A stretch of DNA of 15,349 nt from SYFY01 sp031385325 (GCA_031385325.1 JANNBJ010000233.1:1-15349), one strand, 5' to 3'; shown: positions 1 through 6,409, numbered from the stretch's first letter. Numbers and translations: made by a program. Notes: generated from the letters alone by a model not told the origin.

Positions 1-2
1 GC

Positions 3-104
3 AACATCACAGCGGATTGGCACCGGTCGGTGCATGAGTGGCGAGAAGCCATGAACCAATTCGCCATCGCCTATGGTGATCGATTCACAAGATCGAAGAG
101 GTGA
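3..104 (+). CDS. C-terminal fragment of an unrecognised protein (weakly DUF2252-like)
   Basis: The frame is open from the left window edge and closes at a TGA at 102-104, giving 33 residues that begin NITADWHRSVHEW and end AIAYGDRFTRSKR. The amphipathic segment with WREAMNQFAIAYGD resembles the closing helix of DUF2252-type proteins (pattern F-x-x-x-Y-A-D), but the match is short and I would not rely on it. The tail is unlike the usual ending of that family, so the gene may be frameshifted or truncated here. A different open frame starts inside it at 101 and runs to 247, but it looks unlike a protein. No function is assigned; the gene lies in the accessory left part of the window. Confidence 0.3.
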   Translation, partial: NITADWHRSVHEWREAMNQFAIAYGDRFTRSKR

Positions 105-243
105 TTGGTATGATCAGACTTGCCCACCGCGCCGGCCGCCCGAAAGAGAAGGGGGCCGTCACCGTGGACAAGTCAACAAACCGCCTCACACACAGAAATT
201 CTGACAACTCCCACCGTATAGAAATGGCGGTTCAAGCAGGCAT

Positions 244-813
244 TTGACTATCGCCAGCCTTGTTGTTTCGCGAGAGAAAAAACACTTACCCAAGCGGCTA
301 GTTCGCAATCTGTACAAAGACTGCAATTGGCCAACAACTATGGAACGGAAGTGGGTAGACATGTCGGTATATGAGAGACAGTTGTTTGCTCAGAATGCGG
401 CTCTCCTATCTACATCACACGCTAGTGACATCCAGTATTTCTCCATCACTGTAAAGAAGGAAAACGTTCAAGCACACATCCGCAGCGACCCAAACAAGTT
501 GTACAACTACATGATTAGCTTGTCCCTAACCAAAGAGATGTCGCGCTATGAACACGTCCAACTCTTCCCAGATGCACGTTCTATAAAAGTTGGTTCAGGT
601 AATAGCCTGCACGACTATCTACAAACAAAGCTGTGGTTCGAAAAAAACGCGAAAACCGTACTTCAAACGACCCCGACAAATAGTTCAGAAAACCTCAATG
701 TTCAGTTCGCAGACATGTTGTCAGGAGTGGTTCAAGGTCATTTCGAAGATGGAAATTCGGAACCTTGGGCCATTCTAGGATCGGCCATCTCTCACAAGAG
801 ACTGTTCTTCTAG
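244..813 (+). pseudogene. DUF3800 protein lacking its N-terminal acidic motif
   Basis: The 189-residue reading frame matches the body of DUF3800 proteins, which are predicted RNase H-like-fold proteins often found in mobile and defence regions. Visible landmarks are the ERKW block (about residues 34-37), the stretch KKENVQAHIR, KLYNYMISLSL, FPDARSIKVGSGNSLHDYL (108-126) and the C-terminal QFADMLSGVVQ (154-164). Intact members begin with about 15 more residues carrying an acidic D-E-S-G motif just before a SRYLTIASLVV-like strand. Here the frame upstream of the TTG at 244 still reads YRNGGSSRH and then meets a TGA at 202-204, with no ATG and no DESG. Homology therefore seems to extend upstream of any usable start. 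I infer a gene with a damaged 5' end; a short active form starting at the TTG is possible but would lack the presumed catalytic acid. No convincing ribosome binding site precedes 244. Confidence 0.7.
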
Positions 814-899
814 TCCATCGACTAAATTGCAACTGAGACACTACAAAGGTTGGAAAAGGGTGCAGAAACTCCGCACATCGCGAGATGGTGATCATCTGA

Positions 900-1274
900 G
901 CGTTTTTCGAAACACCTCAATCCCTAAGCCTACTTGTCCTTCACCTGCAGTTTGGTCTGGATGGTTGTAACCTCCGAGATACACGAAAAGCGAAGGGCTT
1001 CGAAATCACCCGACCTTGGATCATCTATCCCGATATGAAGCCAAGTGACGTGGAGGCACTGCTAAGTGATTTGCCCAACGCACCTTCGATTGGACCGCCG
1101 CGACCCAAAACAAGCTATTTGGTTGGAGAGACAGTCCCCGCGTTTTTTCGGAACTATTGAGTCGCGGTGTTTCCATCGATGCGTGAGTTCTATGTCGGTG
1201 TGGTTTTCGAGTGGTCAGGTGACCTAGGGCTAGTGAGGCGCGGAGGTTCCTACGAGCTGTTGATTGGGGTTTAA
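900..1274 (+). pseudogene. Degraded reading frame interrupted by an in-frame TGA
   Basis: One frame stays open from 900 to 1157 (86 codons, protein-like: GFEITRPWIIYPDMKP, then VEALLSDLPNAPSIGPP, then SYLVGETVPAFFRNY). It meets TGA at 1158-1160 and continues in the same frame through VAVFPSMREFYVGVVFEWSG and GSYELLIGV to a TAA at 1272-1274. There is no good start codon before the first part; ATG codons occur at 1035 and 1179. The two halves read like one protein split by a nonsense codon, so I call a pseudogene of unknown family. The second half alone (MREFYVGV...) would be a 31-residue peptide. No recoding signal is obvious. It fills most of the gap between the DUF3800 remnant and the three-gene cassette; I see nothing else in 814-1362 apart from a possible promoter. 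Confidence 0.35.
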
Positions 1275-1289
1275 AGATTCGACTAGTAT
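1260..1289 (+). promoter_or_regulatory. Possible sigma70-type promoter of the TIGR04255 cassette
   Basis: TTGATT at 1260-1265 and TAGTAT at 1284-1289 are separated by 18 bases. They lie about 75 bases upstream of the ATG at 1363 and would give a leader of roughly 67 bases. The match is moderate (one or two mismatches per box) and was found by eye. No operator-like repeat was seen near it. Confidence 0.3.
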
Positions 1290-1362
1290 GAATTGACGAG
1301 ACGGTAGCACATCTACACTAAAAAATTGGCTTGCAACCGTGCCGGCTAGGAAACTGTGATCA

Positions 1363-2157
1363 ATGTCCCTTCCTGAATTTGAGAATCCACCAATCGTAGA
1401 AACCGTAATTGGCGTGCAATTCGAACCAATTGAAGGATTTACCGCTGCCCATGCTGGTTTGTTTTGGGGCCAATTTCTTCGGGAAAACTGGAATAGCGCC
1501 ACAGAAGCACCAATGCTTCCGACGGCCACTACCCAGTACGGAGCGCTTCATTTCACGCAACCCAGCTTGCAGCTTGTTAAAACTATGCACAATCGGGTGC
1601 AAATCACAAATGTAAAGAACGATCGTATGATCCAGATTCAGAATTCTCGATTGATTCTGAACTGGCGAAAAACTGATGAGCCTTATGCTCGATTTCCAAA
1701 CTTGCTCTCTGAATTCAACTTACACCTGAGTGCGTTTAACGAGTTCCTCCGTGGAAGGGGTCTATCAGAAGTTAAACCCAATGCTTGGGAGCTCACTTAT
1801 GTGAATCACATCGATCGCGGTGATTTGTGGAGTACCGTGAGCGATTGGGGAAACATCTTCCCGGGTCTCCTTAACCCCTGGCCGAATGATCGAGCTACCT
1901 CGATCGAGAGTTATAGTTCGCAATGGATAGTTGCATTTCCTGCGAACTTGGGCCGTTTACAGGTTGTCTTGCAACACATCCGAAAGGGCGATGATGTTGG
2001 CAGCGAAGCTGTTGACCTTCGACTCATTGCGACAGGAGTCGTTAATGCCCAGTCCGGTTTGCAGACCGGCCTTCACCTCGGCCGTACTTCAATCGTCGAA
2101 CACTTCACAAGCATGACTTCCAAAGCAGCTCATGATCATTGGCAGAGAGTAAAATAG
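1363..2157 (+). CDS. TIGR04255 family protein (cassette gene 1)
   Basis: A 264-residue protein of usual length for the TIGR04255 family, a sporadically distributed family of unknown biochemical function. Signatures seen are the N-terminal PPIVETVIGVQFEPI (9-23) followed by AHAGLFWGQF, a central LILNWRK (97-103), YARFPNLLSEF (108-118), WELTYVNHI (142-150) and the C-terminal GRTSIVEHFTSM with HDHWQR (240-262). There is no signal peptide or membrane segment, so a cytoplasmic protein is expected. The ATG at 1363 is chosen because the family motif begins within ten residues; AGGA lies about 11 bases before it. The stop codon overlaps the GTG of the next gene, so the two are translationally coupled. 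Members of this family are often seen in variable islands; a role in defence is an inference here, not established. Confidence 0.8.
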   Translation: MSLPEFENPPIVETVIGVQFEPIEGFTAAHAGLFWGQFLRENWNSATEAPMLPTATTQYGALHFTQPSLQLVKTMHNRVQITNVKNDRMIQIQNSRLILNWRKTDEPYARFPNLLSEFNLHLSAFNEFLRGRGLSEVKPNAWELTYVNHIDRGDLWSTVSDWGNIFPGLLNPWPNDRATSIESYSSQWIVAFPANLGRLQVVLQHIRKGDDVGSEAVDLRLIATGVVNAQSGLQTGLHLGRTSIVEHFTSMTSKAAHDHWQRVK

Positions 2158-2642
2158 TGCAGCCTTTAAGTCTTGAGTTCTCGGCTATATGGTCGGATAG
2201 AGGGCAACGTCCTTGGGGCGTAGTATTCGATGCGAGTTCATATACTTTCACTCCTCTAAGCGATTTCCGGGGGAGTGCCGTTGTCCGAGATCTGGTGAGC
2301 TTTTCTAAATTGACAGACGATTGGGACGACGAAGGCGCGCTGAGACCACGGATTGAGAGCATTTCTGACGCGCATGAATTTATCGCTCGCTACAGGCCAG
2401 TTCCGTTACCCGACCGAATCACACCCACCCGAGATGGAGCAATCCTCGCAGAGTGGTTTGTTGGCGACACTTATTTCGAGGCTGAATTTGTCGGTGGCGG
2501 CATCGTCGAGTGGATGGCTCGGAGATCGAAGGTCGGCCCGTTTGAACATTGGAAACAACAAATTGGGGAATTGCCTGCGATTCAACCGGATCTTACATGG
2601 CCTCCAACCTCAACTTGGACAACGGCAAGTAGAGCGGCTTGA
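2157..2642 (+). CDS. Conserved hypothetical protein with DDWDDEGA block (cassette gene 2)
   Basis: A soluble protein of 161 residues. The GTG at 2157 overlaps the preceding TAG by one base (TAGTG) and has AGAGAG about 8 bases upstream, so it is preferred over the TTG at 2139, which would lie inside the preceding gene. Visible blocks are FSKLTDDWDDEGALRP (49-64), where a D-x-W-D-x-E-G-A element follows a helix, then ISDAHEFIARY, PLPDRITPTRDGAILAEW (83-100) and FEAEFVGGGIVEW (107-119). The layout L-x-x-D-W-D-x-E-G-A ... P-x-x-x-x-x-D-G ... E-W recurs in small hypothetical proteins of mobile islands, from memory of the pattern rather than a search. There are no cysteines, membrane segments or known catalytic motifs. 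Coupling suggests it acts with the TIGR04255 protein, perhaps as a partner; this is inference. Confidence 0.7.
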   Translation: MQPLSLEFSAIWSDRGQRPWGVVFDASSYTFTPLSDFRGSAVVRDLVSFSKLTDDWDDEGALRPRIESISDAHEFIARYRPVPLPDRITPTRDGAILAEWFVGDTYFEAEFVGGGIVEWMARRSKVGPFEHWKQQIGELPAIQPDLTWPPTSTWTTASRAA

Positions 2643-2689
2643 TTAAGGTGATCCCGTTCAACTGATTGACCAGACAGAGGTAGGGTTGC

Positions 2690-3112
2690 GTGGAGGAGTT
2701 TGACCCTGTAAACGAGAGGGAGAGCTTACTACGGCGAATTCCAAACCAGCCGTCACATTATGATTCGAAGCAGCATCTACCAATCACAAGGGTCGCGTTC
2801 GAGCCTTCACAGAAAGACACAGACGGCATTTCAGTATTTCGAGAGTTGTTTTCATCAGCCTCGCAAGTAGCTCAAGGCGCAAGGACTCCAAACGACTGCT
2901 ACGTTGCCAGCATTTACGCTCGGCGCTTCTTTTCACTCGATCTGTCGGTGGTCCCCGATCCAGATCCGAACCAACCAAGGGGCCACGCACTGGTTCGTGA
3001 AATCCATACGAAAATGGACAAAAAGCTACGGAAAGAACTAGGCAAAAAGCTGGCTGACATTGCGAGTGAGAATATCGTTTTTTCGCCCCCTTCGATAATC
3101 CAACTTAAGTAG
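2690..3112 (+). CDS. Hypothetical protein (cassette gene 3)
   Basis: A 140-residue soluble protein starting at GTG 2690, with AGAGG at 2676-2680 as ribosome binding site. It lies 47 bases after gene 2 on the same strand, so probably the same transcript. The N-terminal half has ESLLRRIPNQPSHYD (11-25), then PITRVAFEPSQKDTDGISVF (31-50), a block that looks conserved (aromatic-Asp, A-F-x-P, K-D-x-D-G-x-S-V). The middle holds DCYVASIYARRFFSLDLSV and PDPDPNQPRGHALV (89-102). The C-terminus is a lysine-rich helix (MDKKLRKELGKKLADIA) that could bind nucleic acid. I do not recognise a named family. The GHA histidine and the DTDG acidic cluster are the residues I would inspect first. Confidence 0.65.
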   Translation: MEEFDPVNERESLLRRIPNQPSHYDSKQHLPITRVAFEPSQKDTDGISVFRELFSSASQVAQGARTPNDCYVASIYARRFFSLDLSVVPDPDPNQPRGHALVREIHTKMDKKLRKELGKKLADIASENIVFSPPSIIQLK

Positions 3113-3387
3113 AAGGGATGGAGTTTCGAGCGGGTTCCTTCACCTGGACATTCGTAGGTACGTCAGCCCGGGTTGTCCGCACGCTGCAAGCTCCTCTGGT
3201 AGAGTGACTTACGTCTCGTTGGAATTCGAAACTGACCGCTACCAGGCTCAGCTCCCGTGAGCAGTTAAGGAGTAGAGATCAGAGTACCCATCAGCTCGGA
3301 GGATCAAAATAAGTGGGGTATATTTCAGGGGTACAACTCGTCCATATCGGCGAAATTATCTATTAAGAACAATAGGTTATATTATTG
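3113..3387 (+). other. Intergenic stretch without a convincing gene
   Basis: Between the last cassette gene and the tRNA fragment I see only short frames: one of 29 codons at 3118-3207 with its start too close to the nearest purine-rich site, and a short one after it. Composition shifts to AT-rich at about 3340-3385. No clear terminator (stem plus T run) follows the cassette. Confidence 0.5.
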
Positions 3388-3411
3388 ATTCAAATCCCAC
3401 CCTCTCCGCCA
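3388..3411 (+). repeat. tRNA-Ser 3'-end fragment, likely attachment (attR-like) site
   Basis: The sequence TTCAAATCCCAC followed by CCTCTCCGCCA matches the T-loop, the 3' strand of the T-stem (CCCAC), the 3' acceptor strand (CCTCTCC), the discriminator G and CCA of a bacterial tRNA-Ser whose T-stem is GTGGG/CCCAC. The 5' T-stem strand that should precede it is ATTGA, which does not pair with CCCAC. No anticodon arm, variable arm or GGAGAGG acceptor strand is present upstream. So only the 3' end remains. Tyrosine-recombinase elements integrate at tRNA 3' ends and leave such a fragment at the far end. With this orientation the element lies on the left and the intact tRNA should lie upstream of the window. 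Confidence 0.7.
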
Positions 3412-3428
3412 ATTTCATACATAGGTTA

Positions 3429-3551
3429 GTGCGTAATCAAGATGAGTGGACCCGCATTCGATTCAAGTACAGAAACCTAGTCTCTTTCTTTCGTGATGAA
3501 CCCGCGATACCGGGACGCGTGATGGATTTCGGACTAGCTGCTACCGACTGA
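3429..3551 (+). pseudogene. Possible gene remnant just outside the attachment site
   Basis: A frame that reads VRNQDEWTRIRFKYRNLVSF and then FRDEPAIPGRVMDFGLAATD ends at TGA 3549-3551. The only start candidate is GTG 3429, without a clear ribosome binding site, and the frame is also open upstream through the tRNA fragment. The composition is protein-like, but I do not recognise it. It could be the tail of a gene cut by an earlier integration. It occupies most of the 3412-3564 gap, in which I see nothing else. Confidence 0.2.
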
Positions 3552-3564
3552 CACAAGCCTCACG

Positions 3565-4227
3565 TCAAGCTGTTCGGTGTGGTGGGTTTTCACGTGTTCG
3601 CTTACGACGGAGCAGGTGTACTGCCAGCGTCGAAACCCAGATCCAGGGTGTCATGAGGAATGCCAAGCCACCGCCGTTAAAACCAAGGGCCAAACCAGCC
3701 AGCGCAAGCACAACAAACGTCATTGGGAAGGCGAGTCCATGGAACCAGGCCCAACCGCGCTGCCCCTGAGCTGCAAACCACATTGCGATGAGGATGCTGG
3801 TTGTGAGCAGGGCAAGGGTGCTTACACCACGAGAGCCGTTTTGAACAACACCTTGCCAGGTTTGCTGCAGCATTTCTGCAGTAGTGCCGGGAGGAAAACC
3901 AACGACTGGGTCCGCTGATAGCAAGCCGCCAAACAGGTACGCGAGCCCGACAACTCCGAGCATCCTCGGACCCCATACAGCACCACGCCCCGAGGCTAAC
4001 AGTCGGTTTACTCCGATCGCAAACAGCAGCGTGAGCACCCCGACAACGATCATGTTCAACTGGTGGATCCATCCGGGATCGCCGGCAGTCAACAGAGTGA
4101 AGCGATGTTGTTTGAGTTCAAATCCTTCGCGAGTAAACGCCTGGATCAGTGTCACGACTACGTAAAGCGGACCAGCCACAACGCCACATGTCAGCAACGT
4201 GCGGGTTGAATCAGAAGTCATGGCCAT
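3565..4227 (-). CDS. DUF998 family membrane protein
   Basis: An integral membrane protein of 220 residues with about six hydrophobic segments: roughly 11-31, 55-77, 88-106, 137-153, 163-183 and 189-207, followed by a basic cytoplasmic tail (LLRRKRTRENPPHR). The pattern of short helices and the first segment GVVAGPLYVVVTLIQAFTREGFELKQHRFS-like turn (here FTREGFELKQHRFTLL, 31-46) are typical of DUF998 proteins, whose function is unknown. The start at ATG 4227 has GAAGAA upstream. A longer frame from TTG 4341 would overlap the preceding VOC gene and adds a charged tail unlike the family. It is the last gene of the group headed by the ArsR-ArsC fusion, with an 85-base gap after the VOC gene. A role in metal stress is only suggested by context. 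Confidence 0.75.
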   Translation of the reverse strand: MAMTSDSTRTLLTCGVVAGPLYVVVTLIQAFTREGFELKQHRFTLLTAGDPGWIHQLNMIVVGVLTLLFAIGVNRLLASGRGAVWGPRMLGVVGLAYLFGGLLSADPVVGFPPGTTAEMLQQTWQGVVQNGSRGVSTLALLTTSILIAMWFAAQGQRGWAWFHGLAFPMTFVVLALAGLALGFNGGGLAFLMTPWIWVSTLAVHLLRRKRTRENPPHRTA

Positions 4228-4312
4228 TGGTATTTCTTCAGGTTCTTGGGTAGTCACTTCACCGCCTCTTGAATACCTTGTATTTCGTGGAGTCGTGTCT
4301 TGCCCTTCCTTG

Positions 4313-4702
4313 TCAGGGCGTAGCGGGCTGAAAGAGTTCAATCACATTCCCCGACGGGTCAATCAACAGGATTTGTCTGCCACCAGGTCCTGCCAGAATG
4401 TCATTGCGAAACCGGGCTCCAGCATTGCGGAGTCGGGCAACTTCAACGTCGATGTTCTCGACGATGAGATGGATACGATTCCAGCCACCAGGGGCCGGCC
4501 TGGTGCCATCCGGCATGGGTCGCGCTGCGGAGCTGGTCGGACCGCTGAGCAACAGTCGTAGATTGCCGCGCGCCACGTCCGCAAACGCCGGAGCGAAGCT
4601 GGTCAGAACCTTGAAATCAAGCAACTCTGTATAGAACGCGAGAGCGGCGGTGACATCGTTCACCAGGTACCGGACACTGACAAACTCATTAAGCTGGGGC
4701 AT
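4313..4702 (-). CDS. VOC-fold (glyoxalase/bleomycin-resistance type) protein
   Basis: A 129-residue protein with the two beta-alpha-beta-beta-beta repeats of the vicinal-oxygen-chelate superfamily: FVSVRYLVNDVTAALAFYTE (7-26) with LLDFKV, and NRIHLIVENIDVEVARLRNA (75-94), ending DPSGNVIELFQP (115-126). Candidate metal ligands are H78 and E122. The position of the usual first-strand ligand holds R11, so metal binding may be altered. ATG 4702 is preferred because of GGGAGA just upstream; the open frame extends further but into the preceding gene. It starts 19 bases after the ArsR-ArsC stop, in the same operon. VOC proteins in ars operons can be the C-As lyase ArsI, but that enzyme needs cysteines and this protein has none, so ArsI is excluded. 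The substrate is unknown. Confidence 0.8.
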   Translation of the reverse strand: MPQLNEFVSVRYLVNDVTAALAFYTELLDFKVLTSFAPAFADVARGNLRLLLSGPTSSAARPMPDGTRPAPGGWNRIHLIVENIDVEVARLRNAGARFRNDILAGPGGRQILLIDPSGNVIELFQPATP

Positions 4703-4721
4703 GGGTTCTCCCTTTTTTTCG

Positions 4722-5495
4722 TCAAGGTGGGTTCGATTGATCGGTAAACAACGCGAGAAGAAATCCGATTCGTGTGTCCAGTCCAGATGCCACCTGTCGG
4801 AACAGCGGATAGCTGGATTCGTCATCCGTACCGGCGTCAGCAGGATTGGGGGTGCTCCAATGAATGGTCGCCGGATTGCCTGGAAATTCGGGGCACACCT
4901 CGCGTACCCGATCACACAAACTGATCACCCAGTCGAAACGCTGGCCAACAAAAGCGTCCAGGTGCTTTGATGTCTGATTGGAGATGTCGATGCCATGTTC
5001 ATCGCGCATCACGCGAAGCGCATTCGGGTGTATGGGTTTGGGATGACTGCCGGCGCTACAGGTCTGGATGACCCCGCTGGACCGTACCTTGACGAGTGCT
5101 TCAGCCATCTGCGAACGAGCGCTGTTTCCCGTGCACAGGAACAACACCCTCGCTGCAGTCAGCTTCGGTGCGACTCGAGCGGATATGGCCGGATGGAGCC
5201 CAGGGTGAATCGTCCCGCTGGTGGCTCCCATCAGGCTGCCGATTCGGGTCAGATCCAGGGTGTAGTAAGCGTCTCGGCGATCAGCAGAGCTCCGCTGCGC
5301 CGAAACCAGCCGAGCGTCACGCAACTTGGCGAGATGATAGGAGACGAGGTTCTGAGGTTCGCCGATCAATCCGGTCAGTTCATGAACTAATCGGTCACTT
5401 CTCGCAAGCTCGCCCAGTAGCCGCCATCGAACCGGATGTCCGACCAATTGAAGGAACTCTGTCGGGCCGAGATTTGCAGGGAGGTTTGCGTTCAT
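4722..5495 (-). CDS. ArsR-type repressor fused to thioredoxin-type arsenate reductase (LMW-PTP fold)
   Basis: A fusion of 257 residues. Residues about 10-95 form a winged-helix ArsR-type DNA-binding domain (LVGHPVRWRLLGELARSD, recognition helix near QNLVSYHLAKLRDARLV, wing at RSSADRRDAYYTLD). Residues 115-252 form a low-molecular-weight phosphatase/ArsC domain, with P-loop CTGNSAR (C121 to R127) and ISLCDRVREVCPEFP holding C194 and C201. The spacing of 73 and 7 residues between the cysteines equals that of thioredoxin-linked ArsC (10, 82, 89 in the staphylococcal enzyme), which reduces arsenate to arsenite. HWSTPNPAD (212-220) is the expected acid-loop region. The repressor half has no cysteine at all, so the classic arsenite site of ArsR is absent. 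It heads the operon with the VOC and DUF998 genes. No arsenite efflux gene is seen nearby. The start has no Shine-Dalgarno sequence; see the operator entry. Confidence 0.88.
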   Translation of the reverse strand: MNANLPANLGPTEFLQLVGHPVRWRLLGELARSDRLVHELTGLIGEPQNLVSYHLAKLRDARLVSAQRSSADRRDAYYTLDLTRIGSLMGATSGTIHPGLHPAISARVAPKLTAARVLFLCTGNSARSQMAEALVKVRSSGVIQTCSAGSHPKPIHPNALRVMRDEHGIDISNQTSKHLDAFVGQRFDWVISLCDRVREVCPEFPGNPATIHWSTPNPADAGTDDESSYPLFRQVASGLDTRIGFLLALFTDQSNPP

Positions 5496-5543
5496 GGTCC
5501 GAACAATACATCAACGTGAATTGATATATCAATCCGAGTTGAT
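5496..5543 (-). promoter_or_regulatory. Double ArsR-type operator with overlapping, probably leaderless promoter
   Basis: Two copies of ATCAA-N6-TTGAT lie at 5510-5525 and 5528-5543. Together they form a symmetric array: ATCAAC, 5 bases, the perfect palindrome TTGATATATCAA (5521-5532), 5 bases, GTTGAT. Such inverted repeats are typical ArsR/SmtB-family binding sites. On the minus strand TTGATA (within the palindrome) and TATTGT (5503-5508) are 18 bases apart and would place the transcript start at or next to the A of the ATG at 5495. That fits the lack of a ribosome binding site and suggests a leaderless mRNA. Repressor binding here would cover the -35 box, giving autoregulation. Confidence 0.65.
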
Positions 5544-5681
5544 TCAATAATCGGGATGTGAGGTCGAAAGGTACGGCCGATTTGCCGGGTTGGTCGAGAG
5601 AACAAGCAAGAAAGGCGTTGATCAACTTTGTCGGGTATCAGACCGAGGTCAGCCTGCCCAGGGCGCTATAGCTGTGGGGCA

Positions 5682-6284
5682 TCAGCTGACCGCGCGCTGT
5701 AACGCTGGACGCGCCTGTAGCCGCTTCAGGTATTGCCGCAGTGCGGTATGGTCTTCGGACATGACGCCGAGTCGATCTGCTGCAATCAGTGTGAAACCCA
5801 TCATCACGTCAGCAGCGGTGAACTCCGACCCGAGCAGAAAATCACGATTGGCCATTTCATCTTCTACCTGCTTAAGCCGAGCGTGTATGCGGTTGCGGGC
5901 ATCGCGCACCAATTCGGCGTGAACGGCTGCATCCTGACGATAAACCGTCAGCCAGACGTAAATGCCAATGGGTGGGAACGCGGTGCTTTCCGCAAAGTGC
6001 AGCCACTGCAGGTACTTGGCGCGGAGTGGTGAATCCGGCGCGGGCATCAATCGACTCGCGCCGTATTTTTCGAGAACGTACTCGACGATGGCGCCCGACT
6101 CCGCCATGACGACATCGCCGTCGACCAGCGTTGGTATCTTTCCGGTCGGCGTATCTTGAATGAAAAACCGCTCGCTAGTCGGTTTGAACGTTACCCGCTC
6201 GAGATGATAGGGCAACTCCAGCTCTTCCAGAAGCCAGCGTACCCGAACCGCTCGGGTGCCTGGTGCGTAGTACAGATGAATCAT
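5682..6284 (-). CDS. Glutathione S-transferase family protein
   Basis: A cytosolic GST-like protein of 200 residues, the usual length. The thioredoxin-like N-terminal domain reads MIHLYYAPGTRAVRVRWLLE, with candidate catalytic Tyr/Thr near 5-10, TGKIPTLVDGD with the cis-proline P51, and ESGAIVEYV with the glutathione-contacting E62-S63. The all-helical C-terminal domain carries the folding signature FTAADVMMGFTLIAADRLG (155-173). Such enzymes conjugate glutathione to electrophiles or reduce disulfides; the substrate cannot be read from sequence. ATG 6284 is chosen because AGGGAG lies 10 bases upstream; a TTG at 6293 is only one base from that site. The gene is transcribed toward the ars operon and may be an independent unit. 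Confidence 0.9.
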   Translation of the reverse strand: MIHLYYAPGTRAVRVRWLLEELELPYHLERVTFKPTSERFFIQDTPTGKIPTLVDGDVVMAESGAIVEYVLEKYGASRLMPAPDSPLRAKYLQWLHFAESTAFPPIGIYVWLTVYRQDAAVHAELVRDARNRIHARLKQVEDEMANRDFLLGSEFTAADVMMGFTLIAADRLGVMSEDHTALRQYLKRLQARPALQRAVS

Positions 6285-6409
6285 CTTTTCCAAACTCCCT
6301 GCTGACGGAATTCCTTCGCGGGAAAAATACTACCGACGACGAGGTCGGAATACTTCATGTCCAACGTACATGGAAACCTCCGACGCACCGATCGCGGTGG
6401 GAGCCGTGC

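Noticed and set aside
101..247. 48-codon plus-strand frame (VIGMIRLAHRAGRPKEKG...) upstream of the DUF3800 remnant
   Set aside because: It overlaps the first fragment, has no ribosome binding site and its composition is unlike a folded protein.
3300..3411. Complete tRNA or tmRNA gene ending at 3411
   Set aside because: No 5' acceptor strand (GGAGAGG), no pairing 5' T-stem strand, no anticodon arm and no tmRNA tag region were found upstream.
4313..4702. C-As lyase ArsI as identity of the VOC gene
   Set aside because: The protein has no cysteine, whereas ArsI needs a cysteine thiolate site for trivalent organoarsenicals.
5617..5626. Perfect palindrome GTTGATCAAC as a further ArsR operator
   Set aside because: The half-sites are in the opposite order (TTGAT then ATCAA overlapping) to the ATCAA-N6-TTGAT sites, and it lies over 100 bases upstream of the gene.
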